NCBI RefSeq assembly: GCF_002097535.1
Contig: NZ_CP020772.1
Location: forward strand, 806,001 to 870,000
Length of the DNA: 64,000 nt
Direction: 5' to 3'
From: Halobacillus mangrovi
Lineage (GTDB): Bacteria; Bacillota; Bacilli; Bacillales; Halobacillaceae
Part shown: piece after piece, positions 50,779-59,891 of the stretch
Position numbering within the stretch: the stretch's first letter is position 1
Layout: every line of letters starts with the position of its first letter
Program-made: the position numbers and the translations under genes
The notes under the pieces: generated by a model
The model's database searches: none
The model's input: only the letters and a program-made list of their open reading frames with translations
Told to the model about the DNA's origin: nothing

Positions 50779-53700
50779 GTGAAGCTTGTTAATCTTTCGG
50801 TTAAGCGTCCCGTCGGTGTAATTATGGTTGTAGCCGCTATCCTTGCTTTAGGATTCGTTTCATTAAGAAATTTAACGATTGACCTTTATCCGGAAATAGA
50901 TTTGCCGATTGCTGTAGTATCCACAACCTACGAAGGAGCAGCTCCGCAGGAAGTGGAAAAGCTGATAAGCAGGCCTGTGGAATCTTCTGTAAGTTCAATC
51001 GAAGGTTTGGAAGTTCTCCAGTCGCAATCGCAGGCTGGATCTTCTCTTGTTTTAATGCAATTTAACACAGGAGTGAATCTAGATAGCACCCTGTTACAAG
51101 TCCGGGAAAATGTCGACCAAGTCAGAGGCTTGCTTCCAGAAGGAGCGGGAGAACCGAACGTGCTACGTTTCGATCCCCAGCAGCTTCCGATCATGACTGT
51201 CGGACTTTCAGGCGATACACCTGAAGAACTACAAGAAGTAGCTGAAAACCGTCTAGTACCATTTTTAGAAAGGCAGGAAGGTGTCGCATCTGTCAATATC
51301 GAAGGCGGAAAGGTTCGAGAAGTACAGGTGCTTGTAGATCGGGCGCAAATGTCTCAGTACGGACTCGATTCACAAACGATTGTGCAAACGTTGAGTGCCT
51401 CCAACCAATCTGCTTCAGCTGGTTCAGTTAACAAAGGCCAGAAAGACCTGCAAATCAGACTGGAAGGAGAGTTCGACTCAATAGAAGATGTGAGGGATAC
51501 GATCATCCAGTCTCAATCGGGTGCGAAAGTCACTCTTGATCAAATTGCAGAAGTCGAAGAAGTGTTAACCAACTCTAACACGATTTCAAAAGTTAATGGG
51601 GCCTCGTCTGTTGTCTTATCAGTTTTAAAGAAAACAGATGCCAACACTGTGGAAACAGCGAACCAAGTGAACGATGCCTTAGATGAGATGGAAGAAGATC
51701 TGCCCGAGGGAGTAGACACCGAGATTGTGCTAGATACCTCCGAATTTATTAAAATCTCGATCAACAGTGTTGTATTAAACATCATCTTAGGTGGGATTTT
51801 CTCCATTATTGTACTTCTTTTGTTTCTGAAAAGTGTACGAGCCACACTCGTCATCGGACTTTCAATTCCTATTGCTATTATCTCCACGTTTACACTCATG
51901 TACTTTACAGGGGAAACTCTAAACGTGCTGACCATGGGTGGGTTAGCGCTTGGAATAGGAATGATGGTGGATAGTTCCATTGTTATTTTGGAAAACATCG
52001 TAAGTTACAGGCAGCAAGGGTATTCCATGGTGGAAGCGTCAAAAAAAGGAGCTTCGGAGCTTGCTCCTGCTGTTATTGCCTCCGCAACAACGACATTAGT
52101 CGTCTTTTTACCCATCATATTTGTAGAAGGAATTGCGTCAGAACTTTTCACTCCCCTGGCATTGACGATTATGTTTGCATTAATCGCTTCACTGGCGGTT
52201 TCTGTCACGCTAATTCCAATGTTATCTTCAAAATTACTGACGAAATCATTGAAAGAGAATGGACGCAGATACTGGTTTGACCGGTTGATGGATAAAGTCA
52301 ACGACGGATATCGTGCCATGTTAAGATGGGTATTAAAATTCAGAAAAACAGCAATTGCTATTACACTTGCTTTAATTGCAGGAAGTGCAGCGCTTATTCC
52401 CCTGATAGGGACTGAGTTTATCCCGCCTTCTGACCAAGGACAAATTCAAATCGATGTGAACATGCCTGAAGGCACAGCGATGGAAGAAACTGAAGCGTTT
52501 ACGAACAAAGTAGATGAACGAATTGAAAACTTTAGTGAGATTATTGAAGTCAGTTATCTTTCGATCGGCGGTGGAGGCTTTGGTGGCGGAATCGGTAATA
52601 CATCATCCGATTTTGCTAACTATACCATTCAACTCGTTGATCCAGGAGATCGGGAAATCACAACTCAGCAGGCCATGAAGGATATCGATGAAGCTCTAAA
52701 AGACTTGCCTGGCGCAGAAATTCAAGTCAGTGAGTTGGACGCTGGACTTGGGACAGGGGCTCCTCTCCAAGTTCAATTGAACGGAACAGAGTATGAAGTA
52801 TTGGATCAATTAGCAGATCAGGTTGCCTATGTTATGAACGATATTGAAGGTGTCAATAACGCCACATCTTCTACAGATGAAGGCAGGCCAGAAATGCAGA
52901 TTAATGTGAACCGGGAAAAAGCTGCGCAATATGGTTTGACGTACCAACAAGTGATTGGACAGGTCCAGCTTGCTTTTAACGGTCAAATTGCAACACGATA
53001 CCGCAGTGGAGGGGATGAACTCGATGTTAGAATGATCTTCCCTGAAGACGAAAGACAGACCATTTCAGATCTAGAGGGAATGTCCGTGCAGTCTCCAACA
53101 GGCAGTTTAATTCCACTTGCGACTATTGCTAACCTTGAACAAGTTCAAGGTCCTGTTTCTTTACTTCGCCAAGATCAACAGCCGCAAGTGAATGTTGAAG
53201 CAGAAGTAGTGGACGTTGATTTAGGAACAGCTACTGAAGAAGTACGTACAGAGCTTGAGCGGCTTAATTTTCCAGACGGTTATTCCTATGAAATTGGCGG
53301 GCAGGCTCAGGATATGCAGGAGGCCTTTGGAGATTTATCGCTGGCTTTGATCTTCTCCATATTTCTTGTCTATGCTGTAATGGCCATTCAGTTTGAGAAC
53401 TTCTTGTTCCCGTTCATCATCATGTTCTCACTGCCTGCGACAATTATAGGGATTACGGGAGGACTGTTTGTTACCGGTCTTCCATTCAGCTTGCCAGCAT
53501 TTGTAGGGATAATCATGCTAGCTGGGATAGTGGTAAACAATGCGATTGTACTCGTAGATTACATCAATATATTAAGAAGGAAATCTTATGATAGATATGA
53601 AGCGATATTAGAAGCCGGGCCGAACCGTCTCCGGCCAATCCTTATGACAACGTTGACGACCATGCTTGGAATGGTGCCGCTTGCGATTGGGGTTGGAAGA

Positions 53701-53856
53701 GGAGCGGAAGCTCAACAGCCGCTTGCTATAACAATAATTTTTGGTCTCACAGTATCCAGTTTCTTCACCCTGGTATTAATCCCTGTCGTTTACACGTATT
53801 TTGACGACTTATCGAACAAAATCACAGGCTTCTTCCGCAAGAGAGTGGAAGACTAA
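50779..53856 (+). CDS. RND-family multidrug efflux transporter, SwrC/AcrB-like
   Basis: The 1025 aa protein has twelve expected membrane helices and two large extracytoplasmic loops. Helix 1 begins VKRPVGVIMVVAAILALGF, and the helix 4 proton-relay motif is GGLALGIGMMVDSSIVILENI (in part, with the acidic D). The C-terminal half repeats the pattern with IIMLAGIVVNNAIVLVDYIN. The large N-terminal loop has the usual RQEGVASVNIEGGK and the second has IGGQAQDM. Bacillus SwrC (YerP) of this family gives surfactin resistance. The GTG start follows the adaptor stop at once. No outer-membrane channel would be needed. Confidence 0.93.
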   Translation: MKLVNLSVKRPVGVIMVVAAILALGFVSLRNLTIDLYPEIDLPIAVVSTTYEGAAPQEVEKLISRPVESSVSSIEGLEVLQSQSQAGSSLVLMQFNTGVNLDSTLLQVRENVDQVRGLLPEGAGEPNVLRFDPQQLPIMTVGLSGDTPEELQEVAENRLVPFLERQEGVASVNIEGGKVREVQVLVDRAQMSQYGLDSQTIVQTLSASNQSASAGSVNKGQKDLQIRLEGEFDSIEDVRDTIIQSQSGAKVTLDQIAEVEEVLTNSNTISKVNGASSVVLSVLKKTDANTVETANQVNDALDEMEEDLPEGVDTEIVLDTSEFIKISINSVVLNIILGGIFSIIVLLLFLKSVRATLVIGLSIPIAIISTFTLMYFTGETLNVLTMGGLALGIGMMVDSSIVILENIVSYRQQGYSMVEASKKGASELAPAVIASATTTLVVFLPIIFVEGIASELFTPLALTIMFALIASLAVSVTLIPMLSSKLLTKSLKENGRRYWFDRLMDKVNDGYRAMLRWVLKFRKTAIAITLALIAGSAALIPLIGTEFIPPSDQGQIQIDVNMPEGTAMEETEAFTNKVDERIENFSEIIEVSYLSIGGGGFGGGIGNTSSDFANYTIQLVDPGDREITTQQAMKDIDEALKDLPGAEIQVSELDAGLGTGAPLQVQLNGTEYEVLDQLADQVAYVMNDIEGVNNATSSTDEGRPEMQINVNREKAAQYGLTYQQVIGQVQLAFNGQIATRYRSGGDELDVRMIFPEDERQTISDLEGMSVQSPTGSLIPLATIANLEQVQGPVSLLRQDQQPQVNVEAEVVDVDLGTATEEVRTELERLNFPDGYSYEIGGQAQDMQEAFGDLSLALIFSIFLVYAVMAIQFENFLFPFIIMFSLPATIIGITGGLFVTGLPFSLPAFVGIIMLAGIVVNNAIVLVDYINILRRKSYDRYEAILEAGPNRLRPILMTTLTTMLGMVPLAIGVGRGAEAQQPLAITIIFGLTVSSFFTLVLIPVVYTYFDDLSNKITGFFRKRVED

Positions 53857-53876
53857 TCATGAATAGAATGTGTAAA

Positions 53877-53926
53877 AATAACCCACCTCAGGTCATCCAT
53901 TAAATGGAATCTTGAGGTGGGTTATT
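53877..53926 (+). repeat. CCTCAGGTCATCC hairpin family, copy C
   Basis: AATAACCCACCTCA (53877-53890) pairs with TGAGGTGGGTTATT at the right end, while the middle is not paired well. The left arm still carries the exact CCTCAGGTCATCC. It follows the RND transporter and may also end its transcript. Confidence 0.75.
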
Positions 53927-54123
53927 GTTTATGGGACTTTAACAATCTTCTAATTGGATGTTCCCCTTCTAATGCTCTCCCCTCATTTTCCCAACACGAA
54001 GTACCAAACATCTAAAAATCTTATTTAAATGTGATCCAATCTTTCATCTCTTACGATAGCTAGGTAGAAACATAATTCACTACAGAGAAATACATGAATC
54101 AATCAAAAAGGAGAGATGAAAAC

Positions 54124-55461
54124 GTGAAGACAATGAAGAGAGTATTTGGCTTGTTGATGGCCATCCTGTTAATCGTCCCGTCTATAGCCATGGCAGAGGA
54201 CCATAAAGGCCCAACGGTGAAAACACAAGCGTCTGACTTACGTGCAGATTTAGACAAACTGTTATCGGAACACTTCGTTTTAGCAACGATGTTTATGATG
54301 AAGTCTTATGAAGATACAGAGGATGCGGAAGAAGTATGGAGTCAGCTCGATCAAAATGCGAAAGACATGACTCCAGTTATTGCTTCGGTCTATGGAGAAG
54401 AAGCAGCTGACCAGTTTGAAGAAATGTTCCGTTCACATAATGATTACTCTGATCGTTTTGTAGAAGCTGCAAAAAATGATGATCTAAAAGCTCGTCAAGA
54501 AGCAGAAAAAGAAGTCGAAGAGTTTGTGAATGAATTTGGTTCATTTCTTGCAAAAGCAACAGAAGGAAACGTATCAGAAAAAGCAGCAAAAAAAGCTTTG
54601 GCTGCTCATGAGCAAGACGTCATTAATGTATTTGACCATTATGTGAATGAAGAATATCAAAAAGCATATCAGTCGTTCAGAGATGGATTCAACCGTATGT
54701 TCGACATCAGTAGATCTTTATCTACAGCAATTACAAAACAATTGCCTGATAAATTCGAAAATACAAAAGCGGATTCTAAAGCAGCTGACCTGCGTTCAAA
54801 CTTGAATACATTGACTTCTGAACACTTTGCTCTTGCTGCCCTGGAAATGCAAAAAGGTTTTAATCAAGCTCCTGATTATGATTTTGTGACTTGGGCAGAG
54901 AATCAGCACACTTCGGATTTCAAAACAGTCATCCAGTCCCTGTATGGAGAAGAAGATGCGACTGAGTTTGAGAAGGTGTGGCAGCAAAATCATATCAATG
55001 CTCAGACTAACGTAGTTACAGCTGCACTTGAAGAAAATCAAGAACTTCGCATGGAAGCTGAGGAAAGCCTCAAGACTTTCTCCGAGGATTTTGGAGCGTT
55101 TCTATCCACGGCAACGGAAGGACATTTGCCTCAAGAAACAGCAACAGAAGCGGTTTGGAGTCATGAGGAGGACGTCCTGCAAACTTTCGATCACTACGTA
55201 GAAGGTGATTATGAAGCCACTTACGATTCTTTCCGTGAAGGATATGGTGATATGTTTGGCATTGGGGAGAACTTGGGCGACGCAATGGCCAAACAAATGC
55301 CTGACAAATTCGGTGGAGAAATGATGCCAGAATCTATGCCTGATACAGGCCTTGGTGGAATGAGCGATACTCAATCTATCTCTAATTGGATATGGGTAGC
55401 CTTTGGGGCGTTCACTATCTTGACAGGAGCAGTCCTTTACAGGAAAAAGTCTCATCAGTAA
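54124..55461 (+). CDS. Cell-wall-anchored protein with two His-rich helical repeats and an MPDTG sorting signal
   Basis: The 445 aa protein has a signal peptide (about 1-24, ending AMAEDH) and two homologous domains (about 38-220 and 233-400). The C-terminal sorting signal has MPDTG (405-409), a hydrophobic segment (about 422-439) and the tail RKKSHQ. Both repeats conserve SEHF, a mid-domain His, HE.DV and FDHYV, plus ATEG and SFR.G..MF.I, which suggests a helical metal-binding bundle. The GTG at 54124 follows AAGGAGAG by 8 bases. The sortase 81 bases downstream is the obvious partner. Exact function unknown. Confidence 0.75.
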   Translation: MKTMKRVFGLLMAILLIVPSIAMAEDHKGPTVKTQASDLRADLDKLLSEHFVLATMFMMKSYEDTEDAEEVWSQLDQNAKDMTPVIASVYGEEAADQFEEMFRSHNDYSDRFVEAAKNDDLKARQEAEKEVEEFVNEFGSFLAKATEGNVSEKAAKKALAAHEQDVINVFDHYVNEEYQKAYQSFRDGFNRMFDISRSLSTAITKQLPDKFENTKADSKAADLRSNLNTLTSEHFALAALEMQKGFNQAPDYDFVTWAENQHTSDFKTVIQSLYGEEDATEFEKVWQQNHINAQTNVVTAALEENQELRMEAEESLKTFSEDFGAFLSTATEGHLPQETATEAVWSHEEDVLQTFDHYVEGDYEATYDSFREGYGDMFGIGENLGDAMAKQMPDKFGGEMMPESMPDTGLGGMSDTQSISNWIWVAFGAFTILTGAVLYRKKSHQ

Positions 55462-55476
55462 ATGGAAGTACTTGCG

Positions 55477-55503
55477 GAAGAAGAGAGGGGGCCTCTCTTC
55501 TTC
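55477..55503 (+). promoter_or_regulatory. Hairpin between the anchored protein and the sortase
   Basis: GAAGAAGAGAGG (55477-55488) pairs perfectly with CCTCTCTTCTTC (55492-55503). There is no T run, so it may tune rather than stop transcription into the sortase. Confidence 0.6.
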
Positions 55504-55542
55504 GGTGTTTGAAAATATGTAACAAGTAGAAGGTGATGGGCA

Positions 55543-56529
55543 ATGGAGAGAAAATGGAAGATCTATTTTACCGTTGTGGGCTTGGTTGCCCTACTTATGG
55601 TCGGTTATGAAACGAATGTATGGGCACATCTAACTGACTCTTCAAAGAAAACGGATGTGGTTCGTGTGGAGAACTCTGAAAATGATTCTGTAAACCTTAC
55701 ACAGGAATTAAAAGTAGAGGAGCAAGAGGAAGAAGTACTTGATGGAGAGTTTACGGTCATTAACAAAAATAAAAATATGAATTCCAAAGAGGTAGTAAAA
55801 AATAAAAAGCAAGAAAGAAGTGGCATAAAACCTAGTCGCATTAAGATACCATCGATTGATGTAGACGCATCGATCGAGCCTGTCGGAGTGTTAGATAACG
55901 GAGAAATGGGAGTCCCGGATGATCCAGACAAAGCAGGGTGGTTTGAACCAGGAACTCAGCCTGGAAGCAGGGGGAATTCTGTAATTGCAGGGCATGTGGA
56001 CAGTCGTACGGGTCCAGCTGTGTTTTACGATTTAACAAAGATGAAAAAAGGGGACGAAATCGTCGTCACTGATCAAGAAGGTACTGAGGAAATTTATATA
56101 GTAGAGAATTTGAAAAGTTACCCTCAAACCGATTCCCCTATAGCAAAAATCTTTGGAAAAACGGATGAGAAACGTTTGAATCTTATCACGTGTACGGGGG
56201 AGTTTATTCGTGATCAAGGAGGGCACCAGGATAGGCTTGTTGTTTATTCAAAACTAAAAGAGCCGGAAGTGACTATTGATCCACCAACAAACGTGGAAGT
56301 AAACGGGACTTTCGTTACATGGCATGCAGTCAGGAAAGACTACGTAGCAGGATATCGTGTTTATCGTAGTTCTGATGGTGAAAATTTCAAAAAGGTAGCG
56401 AGTATATCTGCCCACGAGCGCAAGACTTATTCAGAGGCTAAGGCTTCGCAGTACACCTATTACGTAACAACCGTCGACTTAGAGGGGCGCGAATCTGAAC
56501 CCTCCGCAAAAGCTGCGCCAGATGGGTAA
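55543..56529 (+). CDS. Sortase (class F-like) with a C-terminal fibronectin type III domain
   Basis: The 328 aa protein has an N-terminal signal/anchor helix (about 5-22), a charged linker and a sortase domain (about 95-240). The catalytic residues are His in VIAGHVDSRTGPAVFYDL, Cys in LNLITCTGEF and Arg in QDRLVVYSK. The sequence around the His matches the class F type best, though class D is possible. The C terminus (about 244-325, PPTNVEVNGTFVTWHAVRKD ... YRVYRSSDGENFKKV) is a fibronectin III domain, which is unusual after a sortase. It lies just after the gene for an MPDTG protein, its likely substrate. Confidence 0.82.
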   Translation: MERKWKIYFTVVGLVALLMVGYETNVWAHLTDSSKKTDVVRVENSENDSVNLTQELKVEEQEEEVLDGEFTVINKNKNMNSKEVVKNKKQERSGIKPSRIKIPSIDVDASIEPVGVLDNGEMGVPDDPDKAGWFEPGTQPGSRGNSVIAGHVDSRTGPAVFYDLTKMKKGDEIVVTDQEGTEEIYIVENLKSYPQTDSPIAKIFGKTDEKRLNLITCTGEFIRDQGGHQDRLVVYSKLKEPEVTIDPPTNVEVNGTFVTWHAVRKDYVAGYRVYRSSDGENFKKVASISAHERKTYSEAKASQYTYYVTTVDLEGRESEPSAKAAPDG

Positions 56530-56537
56530 TCATGGAT

Positions 56538-56570
56538 CCTCAGGTCATCCAGATTCTGGATGACCTGAGG
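56538..56570 (+). repeat. CCTCAGGTCATCC hairpin family, copy D (perfect 15-bp stem)
   Basis: CCTCAGGTCATCCAG (56538-56552) pairs perfectly with CTGGATGACCTGAGG (56556-56570) across a 3-base loop. It lies just after the sortase gene; no T run follows. Confidence 0.85.
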
Positions 56571-56710
56571 TGAATATAGGTGTATGTTTTTTTCATTCTT
56601 ATGTAATTTCTCCAAAGAATAACTATGACTTCTTCAGTCTTCAGGAATAGAAGGCTTTTACTATAAAAAGAAAACTTCAAGACTAAGAAAAAGAAAGTTG
56701 AGGAAATGAA

Positions 56711-56737
56711 AAAGAGCCTCCAAATATGGAGACTCTT
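56711..56737 (-). terminator. Terminator of the PilZ gene
   Basis: Read on the minus strand, AAGAGTCTCCA pairs with TGGAGGCTCTT (one mismatch), followed by TTTCATTTCC. Confidence 0.6.
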
Positions 56738-57095
56738 AACCAAGGATCTTATTTGAATCGTTCATTGTATCCCCTAACTGATAGATAATCGCCTGCATAC
56801 GCTCAGGAAATTCATATACGTGAATACCGCAGGTCATGCCGTCCTCATCTGTCTTCAACCAAATCACTCTTCCCTCCGCAGAGAACGTTTCATTTTTATA
56901 AATAAAGGTTAAAATTAACTCATCTTTCATTGAGAGGCTTGGATTCGCATCACAGGAAAAACGCAGTCCGTTCAAGCTGATATCCTTCACTTGCAAAGCT
57001 CCTGCGACCTGCCGATTAAACTTTTTATTGTAAAAACCGGGTAACGGAGTCGAAAAGGTATAACGGAATGGTTCGTTCCTTCTTTCTCGCAGCAT
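56736..57095 (-). CDS. PilZ domain protein
   Basis: The 119 aa protein is a stand-alone PilZ domain, the usual receptor for cyclic di-GMP. It has the arginine motif near the N terminus (RERRNEPFRY) and the second motif DISLNGLRF (D-x-S-x-x-G). The ATG at 57095 is chosen because AAAAGGAG precedes it by 7-8 bases and the protein then starts with the motif, as small PilZ proteins do; a longer frame reaches 57158 but lacks a ribosome site. No cyclase or phosphodiesterase gene is nearby. Confidence 0.78.
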   Translation of the reverse strand: MLRERRNEPFRYTFSTPLPGFYNKKFNRQVAGALQVKDISLNGLRFSCDANPSLSMKDELILTFIYKNETFSAEGRVIWLKTDEDGMTCGIHVYEFPERMQAIIYQLGDTMNDSNKILG

Positions 57096-57200
57096 ATCCA
57101 TGCTCCTTTTACTAATAGTCGTTAGTTTTATCATAAACTGTGAATCGCTTTCACACAAGATTTAATTGAGTAATCATTCAGAAAAATGAGAATACACCTA

Positions 57201-58925
57201 TTATGTCAGAACTTGCTGGTCAACGAGGTGACGATACATAGGGTTCTGCTGGTAGAGTGTTTCATGTGTTCCTTCACCAGTCATTCTGCCTCTTTCCAAT
57301 ACAATCATACGATCGGATTCTATTACAGTTGATAACCGGTGGGCAATGATAAAGGTGGTCCGTCCCTTCATAAGTACACGAAGAGCCTCTTGTACGGCTG
57401 CTTCGGACTCAGAGTCCAGATTTGATGTCGCTTCATCCAGTAATAAGAAATCAGGGTTTCTTAAGAGCGCACGAGCAATGGCAATTCTCTGTCTTTGTCC
57501 CCCGGATAGTTTTATCCCTCGTTCACCGACCAGCGTTTCCATACGATCAGGCAGTTCCATTACAAATCCATAAGCATTGGCTTGCTTTAATGCCTCTTCT
57601 AATTCCGATCTTTTGATCTCCCGATGGACACCGTAGCAAATGTTGTCTCTAATGGAACCAGCCATGATCGGACTCTCCTGCGAAACGTATCCGATCGATT
57701 GCCGCCAGCGATCGAGCTTGATATTTGAAATCGAATGGTCCCCGACAGAAATATATCCAGAAGTCGGCGAATAAAAACGTTCAATCAAAGAGAATATAGT
57801 CGTCTTTCCAGCACCGCTCGGGCCAACTATGGCGACGGTTTCTCCTGGTGCCACTGTAAAATTCAAATCATGTAAGATGGAATGATCTGGGTCATATCCA
57901 AAGCTTACGTGATGAAAAGTCAAAGGTTCTTTTCGGAATTCATGTGGTTGGTCAAAGGGTTCTGTAGGCTTCGATAGCATACCTTGAATTCTTTCTGTAG
58001 CTCCCATAGCTTTTTGAAAGGCGGTCATAAAAGTAGCCAGCTGACTGAAAGGAACCACGATTTGGAACATGTAGATGATGATCGCTACAAGGGAACCGGC
58101 ACTCAAGGCGCCTGAAGCGACACGAACACCCCCGTAACCGATTAAGATAACGAGAACGACCATAATGATGGTTGTCATAAAAGGGGAGATGACAGATTGA
58201 ATTTTTGCTTCTTTCAGTCCATATGTAAATAATTGTGATATCCCTTTTCGTCCTTTTTTATTCTCGGCAATTTCAGCATTTGAAGATTTGACCAAACGGA
58301 TTTCACTGAGAACACGACCAAGGTTAGCGCTGAAGTCTGCCATTTCATCTTGCATTTGTTTTGAAACTTTATACATTTTGCGTCCAAGGGGCAGGATGAT
58401 GAGAAAAGCAACAGGAACAGCTATGAGCATGATCAGCGTCATACGCCAATCAATGGTTAATAGGATGATTACAGCTCCAATAATCGATATGATTCCAGTA
58501 ACAAAAGACACCAGGTGGTTTGTGATCAGGTTTTTTACTGTGTTTGTATCCTGAGTAATTCTGCTCATCGTTTCTCCTGATTCGTGCTCGTCAAAATAAC
58601 TGATCGGCAAATGCAGGACTTTTCCCCAAAGTTCTCTTCGGATAAATGAAACGATGTGTTCTCCGATATAAGCCAGAAGGTAATAGGAAAAACCGCTGGA
58701 GATGGTTTGAATAATGAACGTACCTGCTAAAAAAAGAACTAGCCCGGTGCTTAATGCGCCTGTCGATAGTTGGTCAACTAGGTTCCTTGTAAATAGCGGA
58801 ACGACAAGACTAGCTGCTGTCTCAAGCAAACTTAATATTAGAGCGATGACAATGAGTCCTTTAGCTGGCAGACCACCCTTGATAAAGGCAAAAAAATCTT
58901 TAACAGATGTGGACCCTTCAGTCAT
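57201..58925 (-). CDS. ABC exporter, fused permease and ATPase (BmrA-like)
   Basis: The 574 aa half-transporter has six membrane helices (about 20-310) and an ATPase domain. The ATPase shows Walker A GPSGAGKTTIF, Q-loop, signature LSGGQRQRIAIARALL, Walker B FLLLDEATSNLD and H-loop IAHRLSTV. It resembles homodimeric multidrug exporters such as BmrA/LmrA. Its start overlaps the CBS-protein stop by 8 bases, so the two form a leftward operon and the CBS protein may regulate it. Substrate unknown. Confidence 0.9.
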   Translation of the reverse strand: MTEGSTSVKDFFAFIKGGLPAKGLIVIALILSLLETAASLVVPLFTRNLVDQLSTGALSTGLVLFLAGTFIIQTISSGFSYYLLAYIGEHIVSFIRRELWGKVLHLPISYFDEHESGETMSRITQDTNTVKNLITNHLVSFVTGIISIIGAVIILLTIDWRMTLIMLIAVPVAFLIILPLGRKMYKVSKQMQDEMADFSANLGRVLSEIRLVKSSNAEIAENKKGRKGISQLFTYGLKEAKIQSVISPFMTTIIMVVLVILIGYGGVRVASGALSAGSLVAIIIYMFQIVVPFSQLATFMTAFQKAMGATERIQGMLSKPTEPFDQPHEFRKEPLTFHHVSFGYDPDHSILHDLNFTVAPGETVAIVGPSGAGKTTIFSLIERFYSPTSGYISVGDHSISNIKLDRWRQSIGYVSQESPIMAGSIRDNICYGVHREIKRSELEEALKQANAYGFVMELPDRMETLVGERGIKLSGGQRQRIAIARALLRNPDFLLLDEATSNLDSESEAAVQEALRVLMKGRTTFIIAHRLSTVIESDRMIVLERGRMTGEGTHETLYQQNPMYRHLVDQQVLT

Positions 58926-59637
58926 CCCGATTCCTCCGATCGACCTTGATCAGATCCCAAGTGGTAACAATTCCAATTGGAAGCTCATCAGCTCCACCTG
59001 ATTCCGTAAGAATGACCGCTTTCAATTTGCGTTCTTCTTCTAGGCTTTTTTCAAATCGCTCTTCAAGGTCAAATACGGTACCGGTCGCAGCTAGAAATTC
59101 GACATCCGGAATCAGTTCGTTTGAAATCAGTTCTTTTGCCTTCACCTGGCTAAGGTCGATGACGCCATCCTGAACAGATCTCGAAATATAACGGACCACC
59201 CCATCATTCGTAAGCAGACCTATGAATTCACGCTCATCTGAGTAGATAGGAAATTGCGAAATACCATGTTGATCAAAAGCCTCCATCACATGGACAAGTG
59301 GAGTCTCTTCCTTATAAAATAGAACGGGGCGGGTGGCGAATTCTATGGCTAATGGGGGTTTTTCAAGGATTTGTTTAATTCGTTCCAGTTCTTCAACGAC
59401 TTTCTCATGCGGTGTTGCAATATAATAATCCCCGCTCGTCTTTTCATGAACGATCGCATTTCGTAACTTGGCATATTGCTTAAGCTGGTCGAAATGCACT
59501 CGAATGACGCTATGTTTTAATTTAGATCTTTGCAGAAGCTCAACAAAGTTATCATTTTTCGGATAACCATTGAGTTCTTTTAAATGTTGATGGATTTGAT
59601 TAAAAGTAATTTCAAAACGTCCTACGATATCGATCAT
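58918..59637 (-). CDS. CBS-domain protein with a HEPN-like N-terminal region
   Basis: The 239 aa soluble protein has a helical N-terminal region (about 5-90) with YAKLRNAIVHEKTSGDYY, which fits the HEPN-type R-N-x3-H motif. Two CBS domains follow (about 95-160 and 165-235, FDQHGISQFPIYSDEREFIGLLT in part and PIGIVTTWDLIKV). CBS pairs bind adenine nucleotides and control enzymes or transporters. It overlaps the ABC exporter gene. The ATG at 59637 follows GGGTGA; a GTG at 59646 is the alternative. The HEPN reading is by motif only. Confidence 0.72.
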   Translation of the reverse strand: MIDIVGRFEITFNQIHQHLKELNGYPKNDNFVELLQRSKLKHSVIRVHFDQLKQYAKLRNAIVHEKTSGDYYIATPHEKVVEELERIKQILEKPPLAIEFATRPVLFYKEETPLVHVMEAFDQHGISQFPIYSDEREFIGLLTNDGVVRYISRSVQDGVIDLSQVKAKELISNELIPDVEFLAATGTVFDLEERFEKSLEEERKLKAVILTESGGADELPIGIVTTWDLIKVDRRNRDD

Positions 59638-59855
59638 AACTTTCACCCAATTCTTCGTTTACTCCTAGTATATCTGATCTACTTAAGACTCACACATTAT
59701 TGGTTTTTAATATTTAACTTTTGGCTGGGAAGATCCGATGATTAATAATAGGGACTAAACAATCACCTACTAGATAGATTGGAGTATACATCAGAGAACA
59801 TAAGTAGGACTAAATGATAAAATTTGTGCTTTAAATAGAACGAATACACAAAATA

Positions 59856-59864
59856 TGCTATACT
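59856..59864 (+). promoter_or_regulatory. Extended -10 promoter of sinR
   Basis: TGCTATACT (59856-59864) is an extended -10 element 28 bases before the sinR start. No good -35 is seen at 17 bases. ATAGAAC at 59835-59841 is one base from the inverted SinR box (GTTCTYT), hinting at autoregulation. Confidence 0.5.
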
Positions 59865-59891
59865 CATAATACCAAGAAAGAAGGTGAGAAT

